Origin: Kaistella jeonii
Lineage (GTDB): Bacteria > Bacteroidota > Bacteroidia > Flavobacteriales > Weeksellaceae
Assembly: GCF_000812865.1 (NCBI RefSeq)
Contig: NZ_JSYL01000002.1
Location: 620,001-684,000 of the forward strand
Reading direction: 5' to 3'
DNA length: 64,000 nt
A program made the position numbers and the translations under genes. Positions 17,108-25,981 of this stretch are shown here, piece by piece (position 1 is the first letter of the stretch; the number at the start of each line of letters is the position of its first letter). The notes beneath the pieces were generated by a model. The model was not told the origin of the DNA and made no database searches. It worked only from the letters and a program-made list of their open reading frames with translations.

Positions 17108-18076
17108 ATGTCGTTAATAGATTTATCCAAACAAGTTGCACTGGGAGTTGATGTAGGCGGAACAAACACCAAGTACGGATTAGTCAACCATCGTGGAGAC
17201 ATTCTGGAAAAGGGAAGTCTCAAGACAGAAGATTATCCAAAAGTAGAAGATTTCATTGATGCTTTATATGAAAAAGTTTCCCCCTTAATTATGAAACATT
17301 GCGGCCAGAAACATTTCGATGGAATTGGAGTTGGCGCGCCAAATGCCAATTATTATCGCGGAACAATCGAGCAGGCTCCAAATCTTCGCTGGAAAGGCGT
17401 AGTTCCTTTTGCAGAATTAATGACAAAAAGATTTGAAGTACCCTGCAAAATGACGAACGATGCAAATGCAGCGGCTTTGGGAGAAATGATGTTTGGTGCA
17501 GCGCGTGGAATGAAAGATTTTATCATGATTACTCTCGGAACTGGAGTTGGCAGCGGAATTGTAGCAAACGGACAATTAATTTATGGACACGATGGATTTG
17601 CAGGAGAACTCGGACATACCATCGTAAAACCAGGCGGCAGAAAACACTGGAGCACAGGATCTGAAGGTTCATTAGAAGCGTACGCTTCTGCAACCGGCAT
17701 TACGATCACAGCAAAAAAGATGCGCGCAGAATTTCCCGATTCTATGTTGAATCAATATCCTGAAGCAGAAATCAATTCAAAAGTTGTCTATGAATGTGCC
17801 AAAAAAGGTGACGCTACTGCGATTGAAGTTTTCCGATATACGGGACAGAAATTAGGAGAAGCTTTGGCGAATTTTGTCATGTTCTCTTCCCCCGAAGCGA
17901 TCTTGCTTTTTGGTGGCGTCATTCACGCAGGTGATTTTATTTTGAAACCTACCAAACTTCACATGGAGCGAAATTTGCTACCCATCTTCCGAAATAAAGT
18001 AAAACTGGTTTTCAGTGAACTCGATGAAGCTGATGCCGCAATTCTAGGAGCAAGTGCACTTGTATGGGAAAAGTGA
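17108..18076 (+). CDS. ROK-family sugar kinase (glucokinase-like) lacking the zinc cysteines
   Basis: 322 aa, cytosolic. The ATP-phosphate motif GVDVGGTNTKYGLV (13-26), catalytic Asp in NDAN (D118), LGTGVGSGIV (143-152) and ELGHT (167-171) place it in the ROK family and close to glucokinases. The family zinc site, normally CxCGxxGCxE after the ELGH histidine, reads WSTGSEGSLE (181-190): all three cysteines are replaced although the His and the surrounding sequence are kept. It may be a zinc-independent glucokinase or another hexose kinase. ATG start at 17108, just behind the secA terminator. Confidence 0.9.
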   Translation: MSLIDLSKQVALGVDVGGTNTKYGLVNHRGDILEKGSLKTEDYPKVEDFIDALYEKVSPLIMKHCGQKHFDGIGVGAPNANYYRGTIEQAPNLRWKGVVPFAELMTKRFEVPCKMTNDANAAALGEMMFGAARGMKDFIMITLGTGVGSGIVANGQLIYGHDGFAGELGHTIVKPGGRKHWSTGSEGSLEAYASATGITITAKKMRAEFPDSMLNQYPEAEINSKVVYECAKKGDATAIEVFRYTGQKLGEALANFVMFSSPEAILLFGGVIHAGDFILKPTKLHMERNLLPIFRNKVKLVFSELDEADAAILGASALVWEK

Positions 18077-18224
18077 CTGTCTTGGTTTTCTTAAAAATTA
18101 AGGACATATCCGATCTCACTCGATGAGTTACATCGAAAAAATCATCCTTTTTTTCATCATTATCTTTTGATTTCCTGAAAATTTACGGGCGAGTCGAAGA
18201 TCATCAATAAATATATTTATAAAA

Positions 18225-18788
18225 ATGGACAAACAGAATTTAGAAACGATCACTTTTGGTGGCGGTTGTTTTTGGTGCGTTGACAGCGTACTCGATTTAT
18301 TAAAAGGTGTAGAATCTACAACATCAGGATATGCAGGAGGACACAAAGCAAATCCTACTTACGAGGAAGTTTGTACGGGAGAAACCGGTCATGCAGAAGT
18401 AGTAAAACTTACTTACGATCCCAAAATTATCTCTTACGAACAGTTAATGGATGTTTTCTTTTTCCTACACGATCCTACGCAACTAAACAGACAGGGAAAT
18501 GATATCGGAACACAATACCGATCAGTGATTTTCTATAAAGATGATACCGAAAAAGCAAACGCTGAATCAGCAATCAAAACGTCAGAAGCCACAGGAAAAT
18601 ACAGCGGAAAATACGTAACTGAAATTACTAAACTGGAAGAATTCTATCCGGCGGAACAGTATCATCAAGGTTATTATGAGATAAATCCCAATCAACCCTA
18701 CTGCAGTGCTGTAGTTGGACCAAAGATTGTGAAATTTAAAAAGCATTTCGGCGAATTAGGAATGCTTCGCGAAGATGCACGTTATTAA
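18225..18788 (+). CDS. msrA: Peptide-methionine (S)-S-oxide reductase MsrA
   Basis: 187 aa. Repairs oxidised methionine S-sulfoxide in proteins, using thioredoxin. The active-site motif GGGCFWCVDS (about 11-20) contains the catalytic Cys in GCFW; SGYAGGH and the GTQYRSVIF segment are also present. Late YCSA supplies a possible resolving Cys. It has no signal peptide, so it is cytosolic. ATG start at 18225, followed at once by a terminator; a single gene 148 bp after the ROK kinase. No MsrB gene is nearby. Confidence 0.96.
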   Translation: MDKQNLETITFGGGCFWCVDSVLDLLKGVESTTSGYAGGHKANPTYEEVCTGETGHAEVVKLTYDPKIISYEQLMDVFFFLHDPTQLNRQGNDIGTQYRSVIFYKDDTEKANAESAIKTSEATGKYSGKYVTEITKLEEFYPAEQYHQGYYEINPNQPYCSAVVGPKIVKFKKHFGELGMLREDARY

Positions 18789-18792
18789 AATG

Positions 18793-18822
18793 AAAGCGAA
18801 GAAAAAATCTTCGCTTTTTTTT
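18793..18822 (+). terminator. Terminator after msrA
   Basis: A perfect 10-bp stem AAAGCGAAGA/TCTTCGCTTT with an A5 loop and a T8 run, 5 nt past the stop. Confidence 0.9.
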
Positions 18823-18880
18823 GCCCAAATTTTAATTCTATCTTCCGCCTTTAAAATTAAAAATCAAATATTATTTAACG

Positions 18881-19372
18881 ATGAAAAAATTCTTTCTCCT
18901 CTTCCTTTTAATTTTTTGCTCGTTAGCTTTTTGTCAAACATACAAAGTCATCGGCGTAAAAGATGGCGACACGGTTTCTTTATTAATGGACGGAAAAGAA
19001 CAAATCGTTCGTTTGGCAAATATTGATTGTCCGGAGAAGAAGCAAGATTATGGTACGAAGGCGAAGGAGATGGTTTCTGATCTTTGTTTTGGAAAAATGG
19101 TGAGTTTGCAAGGCGATGAAAAATCGGACAGGAATGGGAGAATGATCGCAGAACTCATTCTTCCAAATGGAGTTAACATTAATAAAACTTTGGTAAAAAA
19201 TGGTTTAGCTTGGCATTTTAAAAAATATTCCAAAGATAATTCTTATGCGCAATTAGAAATCGAAGCTAGAAATAGAAAAGTAGGATTATGGAAAGAAAAA
19301 AATCCGATTGCACCGTGGATTTGGCGAAAGATGACCAAAGAAGAAAAGGCTTCTAATTCTTTTGCATTTTAA
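18881..19372 (+). CDS. Secreted thermonuclease (SNase)-family nuclease
   Basis: 163 aa. Signal peptide of about 18 residues (MKKFFLLFLLIFCSLAFC, then QTYKV). The mature part is one staphylococcal-nuclease domain: VKDGDTVSLL with the metal Asp, VRLANIDCPE with the catalytic Arg and Glu, and DRNGRMIAEL with the second Arg. All the catalytic residues known from SNase appear to be present. It is probably a periplasmic or secreted Ca-dependent DNA/RNA nuclease for nutrient scavenging. ATG start at 18881. Convergent with the S46 peptidase across a shared terminator. Confidence 0.92.
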   Translation: MKKFFLLFLLIFCSLAFCQTYKVIGVKDGDTVSLLMDGKEQIVRLANIDCPEKKQDYGTKAKEMVSDLCFGKMVSLQGDEKSDRNGRMIAELILPNGVNINKTLVKNGLAWHFKKYSKDNSYAQLEIEARNRKVGLWKEKNPIAPWIWRKMTKEEKASNSFAF

Positions 19373-19493
19373 AATTGATATTGATCTCTCTTTGATTTAA
19401 TGTAAACTATAATTCATTTTAACGAAAAGTTGAAAAGCTTTTCCTCATTAAATTTGAACGATTGCAAGAAAAGATTTCTTCTCAACTTATTAC

Positions 19494-19530
19494 AAAAAAA
19501 AGACTGCCGAAAATTCGACAGTCTTTTTTT
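19494..19530. terminator. Bidirectional terminator between nuclease and S46 peptidase
   Basis: AAAAGACTG-c-CGAA pairs with TTCG-a-CAGTCTTTT; A-runs and T-runs on both flanks let it work for both convergent genes. Confidence 0.82.
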
Positions 19531-19546
19531 AAAATTATCTTCTGGT

Positions 19547-21685
19547 TTATTTTACCAAAACCATTTCGCTGATCAAGTGACCCGCATTACCGTATTTTTC
19601 GATAGTCCAAAGAACCATTCTGATATCTACGTTAATTGTTTTCTGCCATTTCTGATCGAAAATAATATCTCCACTTAGCGCTTCGCTGTTACCATCGAAA
19701 GCTAAACCTAGTAATCTTCCGTATCCATCCATAACTGGTGAACCAGAATTTCCTCCTGTGATATCATTATTTGTCAGGAAATTTACAGGCATAAATCCTT
19801 TTTTGTCTTTATAACGACCGAAGTCTTTTTTCTTCACCAAATCAAGGAATCTTTGAGGTAAATCAAATTCTTCATCGCCTTTTTTATATTTGGCAACCAT
19901 TCCAGTAACATCGGTGTAATAATTATCTTTTTCACTGATGCCAAAATATTTTCGATCTGTTCTCTCTGGTAAAGTTGTAACGGTACCATAAGTAAGTCTC
20001 ATTGTAGAATTTGCGTCTGGATAGAATTCTTTCTCAGGCTGAGATTTTCTTAATCCATCTAAGAATATTCTGCTGTTTTTAGCAAAAGCTTCGTCAACTT
20101 TAGCATATTTCTCGTTTTCTAATTTTTGATCGGTAACGTATCCGTTTGCAAATTTAAACATTGGATCTGCATCAATTTTCAATCGGTCCGGATTGTTTAC
20201 AAAATTCATCGCTGACTCTTTGTTCGCAAATATAGAAGAAAATGCTTGTAGTGAGAGATTTTTCGCATCTGCACTCATCAAAGTTGGGGAAGCAACATCT
20301 TTATTTACTCTCTGCTGATAAAGGTTTACCATAGAATTCAGCATTTCACCTTCTAACTTTGTATTAAGCTTATCGTACGCTTTATCAATTGCATCGGTAA
20401 CTTTCTGCTTCATGGCAGCTTTACCTGCTACATCTTGGTCTGCATAAGTTTTTAATAAAGTTCCTAACTGATAGGAAATAGGAATATATTTAGCATTCCG
20501 CTGAAGTTGACCAGAATAATTTCTCTCCACATTTCTGTCTGAGATCTGCGCATAATTTGCTTTAATATCATCTAAAACACCGCTATACATCGCTTGATTT
20601 TCTGGCAACAATGCCCATTTCATATATTTTTCCTCCAAAGATTTTTTCTCGGAGATCGTTCCGTTTTTCTCCACAGCATCGATTGTTCCCTGTCTGTTTT
20701 TCCAGTAATTTGCCACTGAAGCGTATTGGGAAGCATAATCAAGTTTTGTCGCCTGATCTTTGTCCATGAATTTTTTCATCACATCCATTGCAACTTTAGA
20801 AGCTTCAACCCATGCCGGGTAATCTTTATTAACCATTTGCTCAATTCCGTAAGAAGTCAAAAATCTATTTGTTCTTCCTGGGAAACCAACGATCATTGCG
20901 AAATCACCAGGTTTGTATCCTTTCAAAGAAATCGGAAGAGAATGTTTTGGCGTCATTGGAACATTGTTCGGAGAATATTCTGCCGGATTTCCGTTCGAGT
21001 CTGCATACACTCGGAATACAGAAAAATCTACAGTATGTCTTGGCCATTCCCAGTTATCGGTATCACCACCAAATTTCCCAAGGGATGCAGGAGGAGTTCC
21101 CACCAATCTTACATCTTTGAAATCTTGATAAACGAAATAGTAAAATTCATTTCCATTAAAGAAATCTCTTACCGTTACCACATATTTTCCGTTCTCAGAA
21201 TTTTCCGTTTGAATCGCTTTATATTCTGCATCGATGATCGCTTTTCTTTCGTCAGCAGTCATGTTGTTATTTAACTTCGCATTGATTCGTTTGGAAACAT
21301 CATCCATTCTCACCAAAAATCTTACTGAAAGACCTTTTGATGGAAGTTCCTCACTTTTTTTCATTGCCCAGAATCCGTTGGTCAAATGATCTTTTTCTGG
21401 AGTAGAAAGTGCAGCAATAGAACCGTAACCACAATGATGGTTCGTTAAAAGCAAGCCTTCTTTTGAAACCATTTCTGCCGTACAACCACCACCAAACTGA
21501 ACAATCGCATCTTTTAAGCTGGATTTGTTTACAGAGTAGATTTCCTCTGGTGTGAGTCTAAGACCGTCTTTCTGCATATCAACGCCATTCAGTCTCTTAA
21601 TCATCATCAAAAGCCACATTCCTTCGTCGGCTTTAAATTGTACAAAGCTCAACATGAATGTGAGCAACAATAATATTCTTTTCAT
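19547..21685 (-). CDS. S46-family dipeptidyl-peptidase, DPP7 type
   Basis: 712 aa with a signal peptide (about 1-19) before DEGMWLL. Chymotrypsin-fold exopeptidase that removes dipeptides from oligopeptides in the periplasm. The triad is visible: His in TNHHCGYG (about 83-84), Asp220 in PRHTVDFS, and Ser647 in TGGNSGSP. Eighteen residues past the Ser lies Gly665 in AFDGN. In P. gingivalis this position is Gly in DPP7 (hydrophobic P1) and Arg in DPP11 (acidic P1), so DPP7 specificity is predicted. Such enzymes feed peptide-using, non-saccharolytic Bacteroidota. ATG start. Confidence 0.95.
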   Translation of the reverse strand: MKRILLLLTFMLSFVQFKADEGMWLLMMIKRLNGVDMQKDGLRLTPEEIYSVNKSSLKDAIVQFGGGCTAEMVSKEGLLLTNHHCGYGSIAALSTPEKDHLTNGFWAMKKSEELPSKGLSVRFLVRMDDVSKRINAKLNNNMTADERKAIIDAEYKAIQTENSENGKYVVTVRDFFNGNEFYYFVYQDFKDVRLVGTPPASLGKFGGDTDNWEWPRHTVDFSVFRVYADSNGNPAEYSPNNVPMTPKHSLPISLKGYKPGDFAMIVGFPGRTNRFLTSYGIEQMVNKDYPAWVEASKVAMDVMKKFMDKDQATKLDYASQYASVANYWKNRQGTIDAVEKNGTISEKKSLEEKYMKWALLPENQAMYSGVLDDIKANYAQISDRNVERNYSGQLQRNAKYIPISYQLGTLLKTYADQDVAGKAAMKQKVTDAIDKAYDKLNTKLEGEMLNSMVNLYQQRVNKDVASPTLMSADAKNLSLQAFSSIFANKESAMNFVNNPDRLKIDADPMFKFANGYVTDQKLENEKYAKVDEAFAKNSRIFLDGLRKSQPEKEFYPDANSTMRLTYGTVTTLPERTDRKYFGISEKDNYYTDVTGMVAKYKKGDEEFDLPQRFLDLVKKKDFGRYKDKKGFMPVNFLTNNDITGGNSGSPVMDGYGRLLGLAFDGNSEALSGDIIFDQKWQKTINVDIRMVLWTIEKYGNAGHLISEMVLVK

Positions 21686-21741
21686 TTATAAAATTTTTAA
21701 TAGGGCTAATTTAAGAAAATCATTTCATATAAGACTTTAGT

Positions 21742-21775
21742 ACAAAAAAAAATGGATGAGAAAAACTCATCCATT
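21742..21775 (-). terminator. Terminator after T9SS-sorted protein gene
   Basis: A perfect 10-bp stem AATGGATGAG/CTCATCCATT (21751-21760 with 21766-21775); leftward it runs into a T-tract. Confidence 0.87.
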
Positions 21776-21796
21776 CTATTTAAATGATATTAAAAA

Positions 21797-23155
21797 TTAT
21801 TTTTTGATCAGTTTCGTATTTTCTACAGAACCATTAGTATAAGATACTTGTAAAATGTAAGTTCCTTTTGTTAAAGAAGATACATTCACTTCTCCTTTAG
21901 TTTCTACAGCTTTAACTCTTTTTCCAGAAAGATCAATGATGCTTACTGCTTTAATTTCTTGTTTTGAAGAAACAGTCACAACATCACTTGCTGGGTTAGG
22001 ATATACTTTTAAACTAGATTTTACTGCACTTTCGTTAGTCGCTAAAGCTAAATCACCACTGAATTTAAAGATTCCTGCTGTTTGAGCAGCATCAGCGAAA
22101 TAACCACACCATCCTGTAGTAGAATTAAGGAATTTAACTGTTCCTCTTTGTTGCCCATTATCGATAGCTGTCCAGTTTAATCCACCATCTGTAGAATATG
22201 AACTACCTGTCATAGTAGCATCAGCGTTTGTAATTCCTGTAGAAACATAAGTATTAGCGGTTCCAGGAACATAAGTAATATCTCCGTAGTACCAAGGACC
22301 ATTAGGAATAATTGGACTTGTGCTCCAAGTTGTTCCACCATTCGTTGTAGAATAAAGTGACGCAACAGCAGTTCCGCCTGTAACAGCGCCATCAACAGCA
22401 ATTAAAAGACCGTTGTTGGAATCTCTGAAAGCCATAGATGCAGATGAACCATCAACACCACCGCCTGCAACACCACCACCGAAATCTAAAGCTGGTGTAT
22501 AATAAATACCCCATGTAAGACCTTTATCTTGTGTACGTACAACTCTACCATTTGTGGTTCCAAACCAGAAATTATCTCCAATTGTATATCTTACTCCTGT
22601 TAAACCGTATTCTGTACCTGGATTTGGAGCTGGAGCTGTAGATACCGCAGTCCATGTAGTACCACCATTTACAGTTCTAAAAATTTCGAATTTTCCACCA
22701 ACTGGATCTCCAGCAGTGATCCCAACGTTGGCATCCCAGAAATAAACGACATTACCAAAAGAAGCAGTCGTATAAACGTTTTGTTTAACCCAAGACGTAC
22801 CACCATTAATTGTTTTGTAAACTCCATTTCCAGCAGTACCAGTTGAAGGAGCAGTTACTACCCATGCAGTATTTGCATCTAAAGCTGCAATATCACCAAC
22901 AAGTGCGGCAGTTGGAGGACCTGTAATATTACCAGGAGTCCATGTTGTTCCACCGTTAATTGTTTTAATGAAGGTTTTAGGATAAGTTCCTCCACCTGAA
23001 CCATCTGAAACAGATGCCCAAACAACATTCGCATCAACTATAGCAATTTCTCTAGGAGCAAATGAAGTAGGAAGTTTAGTCGCTTGTGGGATCCAAGTTT
23101 GAGCTTGAGTCGCCATTGAAACTAGCGCAAAGCCAGTAAGTAAAATTTTTTTCAT
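21797..23155 (-). CDS. Secreted BNR/YCF48-like repeat protein with T9SS sorting domain
   Basis: 452 aa. Signal peptide MKKILLTGFALVSMATQAQ. The body is a beta-propeller-like series with recurrent TINGGTTW or similar motifs (for example FIKTINGGTTWTP, YKTINGGTSW, FRTVNGGTTW, STTNGGTTW, STDGGLNW), as in sortilin/BNR and YCF48 proteins. The last 75 residues start LKVYPNPASD and end with KLIKK, a type A T9SS sorting domain, so it is exported across the outer membrane and cleaved or anchored. The function is unknown; such propellers often bind glycans or proteins. A promoter is visible upstream and a strong terminator downstream; monocistronic. Confidence 0.93.
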   Translation of the reverse strand: MKKILLTGFALVSMATQAQTWIPQATKLPTSFAPREIAIVDANVVWASVSDGSGGGTYPKTFIKTINGGTTWTPGNITGPPTAALVGDIAALDANTAWVVTAPSTGTAGNGVYKTINGGTSWVKQNVYTTASFGNVVYFWDANVGITAGDPVGGKFEIFRTVNGGTTWTAVSTAPAPNPGTEYGLTGVRYTIGDNFWFGTTNGRVVRTQDKGLTWGIYYTPALDFGGGVAGGGVDGSSASMAFRDSNNGLLIAVDGAVTGGTAVASLYSTTNGGTTWSTSPIIPNGPWYYGDITYVPGTANTYVSTGITNADATMTGSSYSTDGGLNWTAIDNGQQRGTVKFLNSTTGWCGYFADAAQTAGIFKFSGDLALATNESAVKSSLKVYPNPASDVVTVSSKQEIKAVSIIDLSGKRVKAVETKGEVNVSSLTKGTYILQVSYTNGSVENTKLIKK

Positions 23156-23179
23156 AATCTTGAAATTAAATGATTTTGG

Positions 23180-23211
23180 TAAAAGTATATAATTCCTAAT
23201 TATTAAACAAA
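23180..23211 (-). promoter_or_regulatory. Promoter of the T9SS-sorted protein gene
   Basis: On the minus strand TTTG (23208-23211), a 20-bp spacer, then TACTTTTA (23180-23187), seven of eight matches to the -7 box. The leader would be about 20 nt. Confidence 0.55.
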
Positions 23212-23338
23212 TTATATTGTTGCTTTTTTAAATAATTGCGAAATTACGTACAAATATAACACCTAATCATTTGAATATAAATCATATTCGGAGAGAATTT
23301 TCAAATAACTAAATTTTTCACCAAATATCGTTCGGTGG

Positions 23339-23794
23339 TTACTCAGAATATTTGACCATTTCCGTATGAGGAATATCATCCTCAAAATAATTATTTTCTG
23401 TAACTCTGAAACCAAAATCTGAATAAAATTTTAGCAGATAATCCTGCGCAGATATTCTTATATTATGGGTTCGGAATTTTCCTTCAATCGTATTAATTGC
23501 GATTTTTATTAAAATCTTTCCTAATTTTAAATTTCTGTAAGATGGATTTGTAAGGACTCTTCCAATAGACGCTTCGGTATATTTTATTCCAGGTTTGAAG
23601 ATTCTGCAATACGCTAAAATCTGATCGCCTTTTTCTGCCCAAATGTGTGCTGCTTTTGTGTCGTATCCATCTGCATCGAGATAATAGCATGTTTGTTCTA
23701 CAACAAAAACTTCTTGCCGGATTTTTAGAATTTCATATAGTTCTTTTGTAGAAAGCTCTTCAAAAGATTTTATTTTCCAAACAATATTGATCAC
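23339..23794 (-). CDS. GNAT N-acetyltransferase, ElaA-like
   Basis: 151 aa. Single GNAT fold resembling ElaA: an N-terminal WKIKSFEELSTKELYEILKIR, the strand RQEVFVVEQ, a VFVVEQTCYYLDADGYD segment and the acetyl-CoA loop IGRVLTNPSYRNLKLGK (about 77-93). The substrate is unknown. The start codon is GTG at 23794, overlapping the engB stop as GTGA, so translation is coupled to engB. It is the last gene of a short leftward pair. Confidence 0.88.
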   Translation of the reverse strand: MINIVWKIKSFEELSTKELYEILKIRQEVFVVEQTCYYLDADGYDTKAAHIWAEKGDQILAYCRIFKPGIKYTEASIGRVLTNPSYRNLKLGKILIKIAINTIEGKFRTHNIRISAQDYLLKFYSDFGFRVTENNYFEDDIPHTEMVKYSE

Positions 23795-24414
23795 CCTTCA
23801 AACTTAACTTTGTTTTTGATTAGAAACTCATTGGTTTTCGTAATAAATTTCAGGATTTCATCACCTCCAATTTTCTTTTCTGCAGATGTTACGTACATGT
23901 CGGGCAATTCATCCCAGGTTTTCAAAAGTTCATTTCTATAAACTTCAACGTTAGCATTTACAGTATTAGGTTTTAATTTATCAGCTTTCGTAAAAACAAT
24001 GGAAAAAGGAATACCACTTTCACCACACCATTCTATAAATTCGATATCAATTTGCTGCGGCGTATGTCGGGAATCTACCAAAACGAAAAGATTAACCAAA
24101 TTTTGTCGGTTCAATATATAATTGGTATTTATTTTCTCAAAATCTTTCCTCATACTTTTTGAAACTCGCGCATAACCATAACCAGGAAGATCGGTTAGAT
24201 ACCAGTTTTCATTGATTAAAAAATGATTAATTAGCTGTGTTTTTCCAGGAGTCTGGGAAGTTTTCGCCAGATCCTTATGATTCATCATCGCGTTGATCAA
24301 TGAAGATTTACCAACATTAGACCTACCAATAAATGCATATTCCGGCAAGTTGGGTTCCGGACATTCCTGCCATTTGCCACTGCTTTTTACAAATTCAGTT
24401 GTTTTGATAACCAT
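23791..24414 (-). CDS. engB: Ribosome biogenesis GTP-binding protein EngB (YihA/YsxC)
   Basis: 207 aa TRAFAC GTPase needed for assembly of the large ribosomal subunit. G1 GRSNVGKSSL (about 30-39), G3 DLPGYGYA (about 74-81) and G4 TKADK are all present. The C-terminal part has VYVTSAEK (here MYVTSAEK), typical of G5. ATG start at 24414. Overlaps the GNAT gene by 4 bp. Confidence 0.96.
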   Translation of the reverse strand: MVIKTTEFVKSSGKWQECPEPNLPEYAFIGRSNVGKSSLINAMMNHKDLAKTSQTPGKTQLINHFLINENWYLTDLPGYGYARVSKSMRKDFEKINTNYILNRQNLVNLFVLVDSRHTPQQIDIEFIEWCGESGIPFSIVFTKADKLKPNTVNANVEVYRNELLKTWDELPDMYVTSAEKKIGGDEILKFITKTNEFLIKNKVKFEG

Positions 24415-24442
24415 TTGTTATTTTTTTTCAAATTTAATTAAA

Positions 24443-24467
24443 TAAAAAATGGAAGCTTAAACTTCCA
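24443..24467 (-). terminator. Terminator after alpha/beta hydrolase gene
   Basis: The stem TGGAAG/CTTCCA (24450-24455 with 24462-24467) is followed leftward by ATTTTTTA. Confidence 0.68.
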
Positions 24468-24472
24468 CCCTA

Positions 24473-25237
24473 TTATTTTTTTAATGATTGCAACCAATCG
24501 TATAATATCTGATTGAATTCATCTGGTTTTTCCATCATTGCAGCATGACCACAATTCTCGATCCAGTGCAGGGAAGAATTCGGCAGAAATTTATTCATAT
24601 CTATTGCGACTTCAGGTGGAGTAACATTATCTTGTTTTCCCCAGATCAGGCAAACTGGTGCTGTAATTTTCGGTAAATCATTCAACATATTATGCTTGAT
24701 GGCACTTCTTGCAAGCATCACGGTCTTCAGTCCTTTCATGCGATCGTTCACTACAGAAAAAACCTCATCTACCAGTTCATCCGTTGCAATACTGGGATTA
24801 AAGAAAACTTCCTGTGTTTTCTTTTTAATATATTCTTTATCAGATTTTCTCGGAAAACTATCGCCAAATGTTCTTTCATAAAGCCCGGAACTTCCTGTAA
24901 GCACCAAATTTTTAACCAACTCAGGTCTTGCCAAAGTTAAAATCAAACCAACATGACCACCCATGGAATTTCCAACAATAGTCACAGGTTCCGTTGCTTT
25001 TGCTTCTATAAATTTTGCAACATATTTTGCAATAGTCGTAAGGTTTGTATTTAAAACAGGCAGATCGTAAATTGGTAATACAGGTACGAAAACTTTGTAA
25101 CCTCTTTCAGAAAAAAAGTTTACTGTTTTCTCAAAATTGCTTAAACCACCCATCAATCCGTGTAATAAAATCAACGGATGTCCTTCTCCAGCTTCAATGA
25201 AAGAGAATTTCTTTTCTTTTTTCGTAATAAATCTCAT
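24473..25237 (-). CDS. Alpha/beta hydrolase
   Basis: 254 aa from ATG 25237; an in-frame TTG at 25282 lies inside the promoter region and is rejected. Oxyanion segment LLHGLMGG, nucleophile elbow GNSMGG (Ser), acid in WGKQDNVTP (Asp) and His in ENCGHAAMMEKP form the catalytic triad. It is probably an esterase or lipase-like cytosolic enzyme; the substrate is unknown. It is divergent from mraZ, with about 250 bp between the start codons that holds promoters for both. Confidence 0.87.
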   Translation of the reverse strand: MRFITKKEKKFSFIEAGEGHPLILLHGLMGGLSNFEKTVNFFSERGYKVFVPVLPIYDLPVLNTNLTTIAKYVAKFIEAKATEPVTIVGNSMGGHVGLILTLARPELVKNLVLTGSSGLYERTFGDSFPRKSDKEYIKKKTQEVFFNPSIATDELVDEVFSVVNDRMKGLKTVMLARSAIKHNMLNDLPKITAPVCLIWGKQDNVTPPEVAIDMNKFLPNSSLHWIENCGHAAMMEKPDEFNQILYDWLQSLKK

Positions 25238-25259
25238 AAAAAATGCTTTATCAGCGCTG

Positions 25260-25275
25260 CAAAAATACAAATTTA
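25260..25275 (-). promoter_or_regulatory. Two adjacent -7 boxes for the hydrolase gene
   Basis: On the minus strand TAAATTTG (25268-25275) is directly followed by TATTTTTG (25260-25267). Both match the Bacteroidota -7 consensus and lie 22-38 nt before the ATG. No -33 element at normal spacing. Confidence 0.5.
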
Positions 25276-25442
25276 ACACCAACTTTAATTTAGGTCCTTA
25301 TATTTTTAATAAAAGTAATATTTTTCACAATACCCTAAATGTTTTTTTTCTAAAAATTAAAAAAAAGAATTCAGGACCATAACTCGTTTTTAATCAATTA
25401 TTTAGTACTTAAATCCAAAACTTATTAACATTAAGTCAAAAA

Positions 25443-25458
25443 GTGGGAAAAAGTGGGA
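25443..25458 (+). promoter_or_regulatory. MraZ operator (two TGGGA boxes)
   Basis: GTGGG appears twice, with TGGGA at 25444-25448 and 25454-25458 and a 10-bp period (5-nt spacer). MraZ of E. coli binds TGGGN direct repeats with 5-nt spacers upstream of its own gene. The boxes overlap the expected -33 region of the mraZ promoter, so repression of the dcw cluster by MraZ is inferred. Confidence 0.72.
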
Positions 25459-25477
25459 GGTTTTAGAAATTTTTATA

Positions 25478-25485
25478 TAAATTTG
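25478..25485 (+). promoter_or_regulatory. -7 promoter box of the dcw cluster
   Basis: A perfect TAAATTTG just 6 nt before the mraZ ATG at 25492, so the transcript would have at most a few leader nucleotides. It follows the MraZ operator. Confidence 0.65.
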
Positions 25486-25491
25486 TCCCAA

Positions 25492-25962
25492 ATGAAGAAT
25501 TTCATCGGTACATACGAATGCAAAATGGACGACAAAGGTCGCATCAAACTTCCTTCATCTCTGGTAAAACAGATGGAGAATTTTGGTGGTGATTCCTTTG
25601 TGGTAAAGCGTTCTGTGTTTCAATCCTGTCTGGAAGTTTATCCAATGAACGGGTGGGAAAAGCTGATGGAGAAAATAAATAAGCTCAATCGCTTCCAAAA
25701 GAAAAACGCCGATTTCATTCGTCAGTTTACGGCTGGTTTAAAAATAGTAGAGCCTGATAATGCTGGAAGACTTCAGATTTCTAAAGATCTAACGCTTTTT
25801 GCAGATCTAAAAAAAGAAATCGTGATCACAAGTGCAGGTGAACTTTTTGAGATTTGGGACAAAGATGTTTACGAAGAAGTTATTGCAACTTCTGCGGAGG
25901 ATTTTGCACAACTTGCAGAAGAAGTGATGGGCGAAATCAGTTTTGATGACGACGAAAATTAA
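25492..25962 (+). CDS. mraZ: Transcriptional regulator MraZ
   Basis: 156 aa from ATG 25492; an in-frame start at 25453 would lie within the operator and is rejected. Two AbrB/MraZ-like beta domains: the first contains the DxxGR motif DDKGR (about 12-16), the second DNAGR (about 86-90). It forms a DNA-binding ring and represses its own promoter and the dcw genes. First gene of the cluster; rsmH starts 19 bp after. Confidence 0.95.
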   Translation: MKNFIGTYECKMDDKGRIKLPSSLVKQMENFGGDSFVVKRSVFQSCLEVYPMNGWEKLMEKINKLNRFQKKNADFIRQFTAGLKIVEPDNAGRLQISKDLTLFADLKKEIVITSAGELFEIWDKDVYEEVIATSAEDFAQLAEEVMGEISFDDDEN

Positions 25963-25981
25963 TCCGGATAATAATTAAAAT

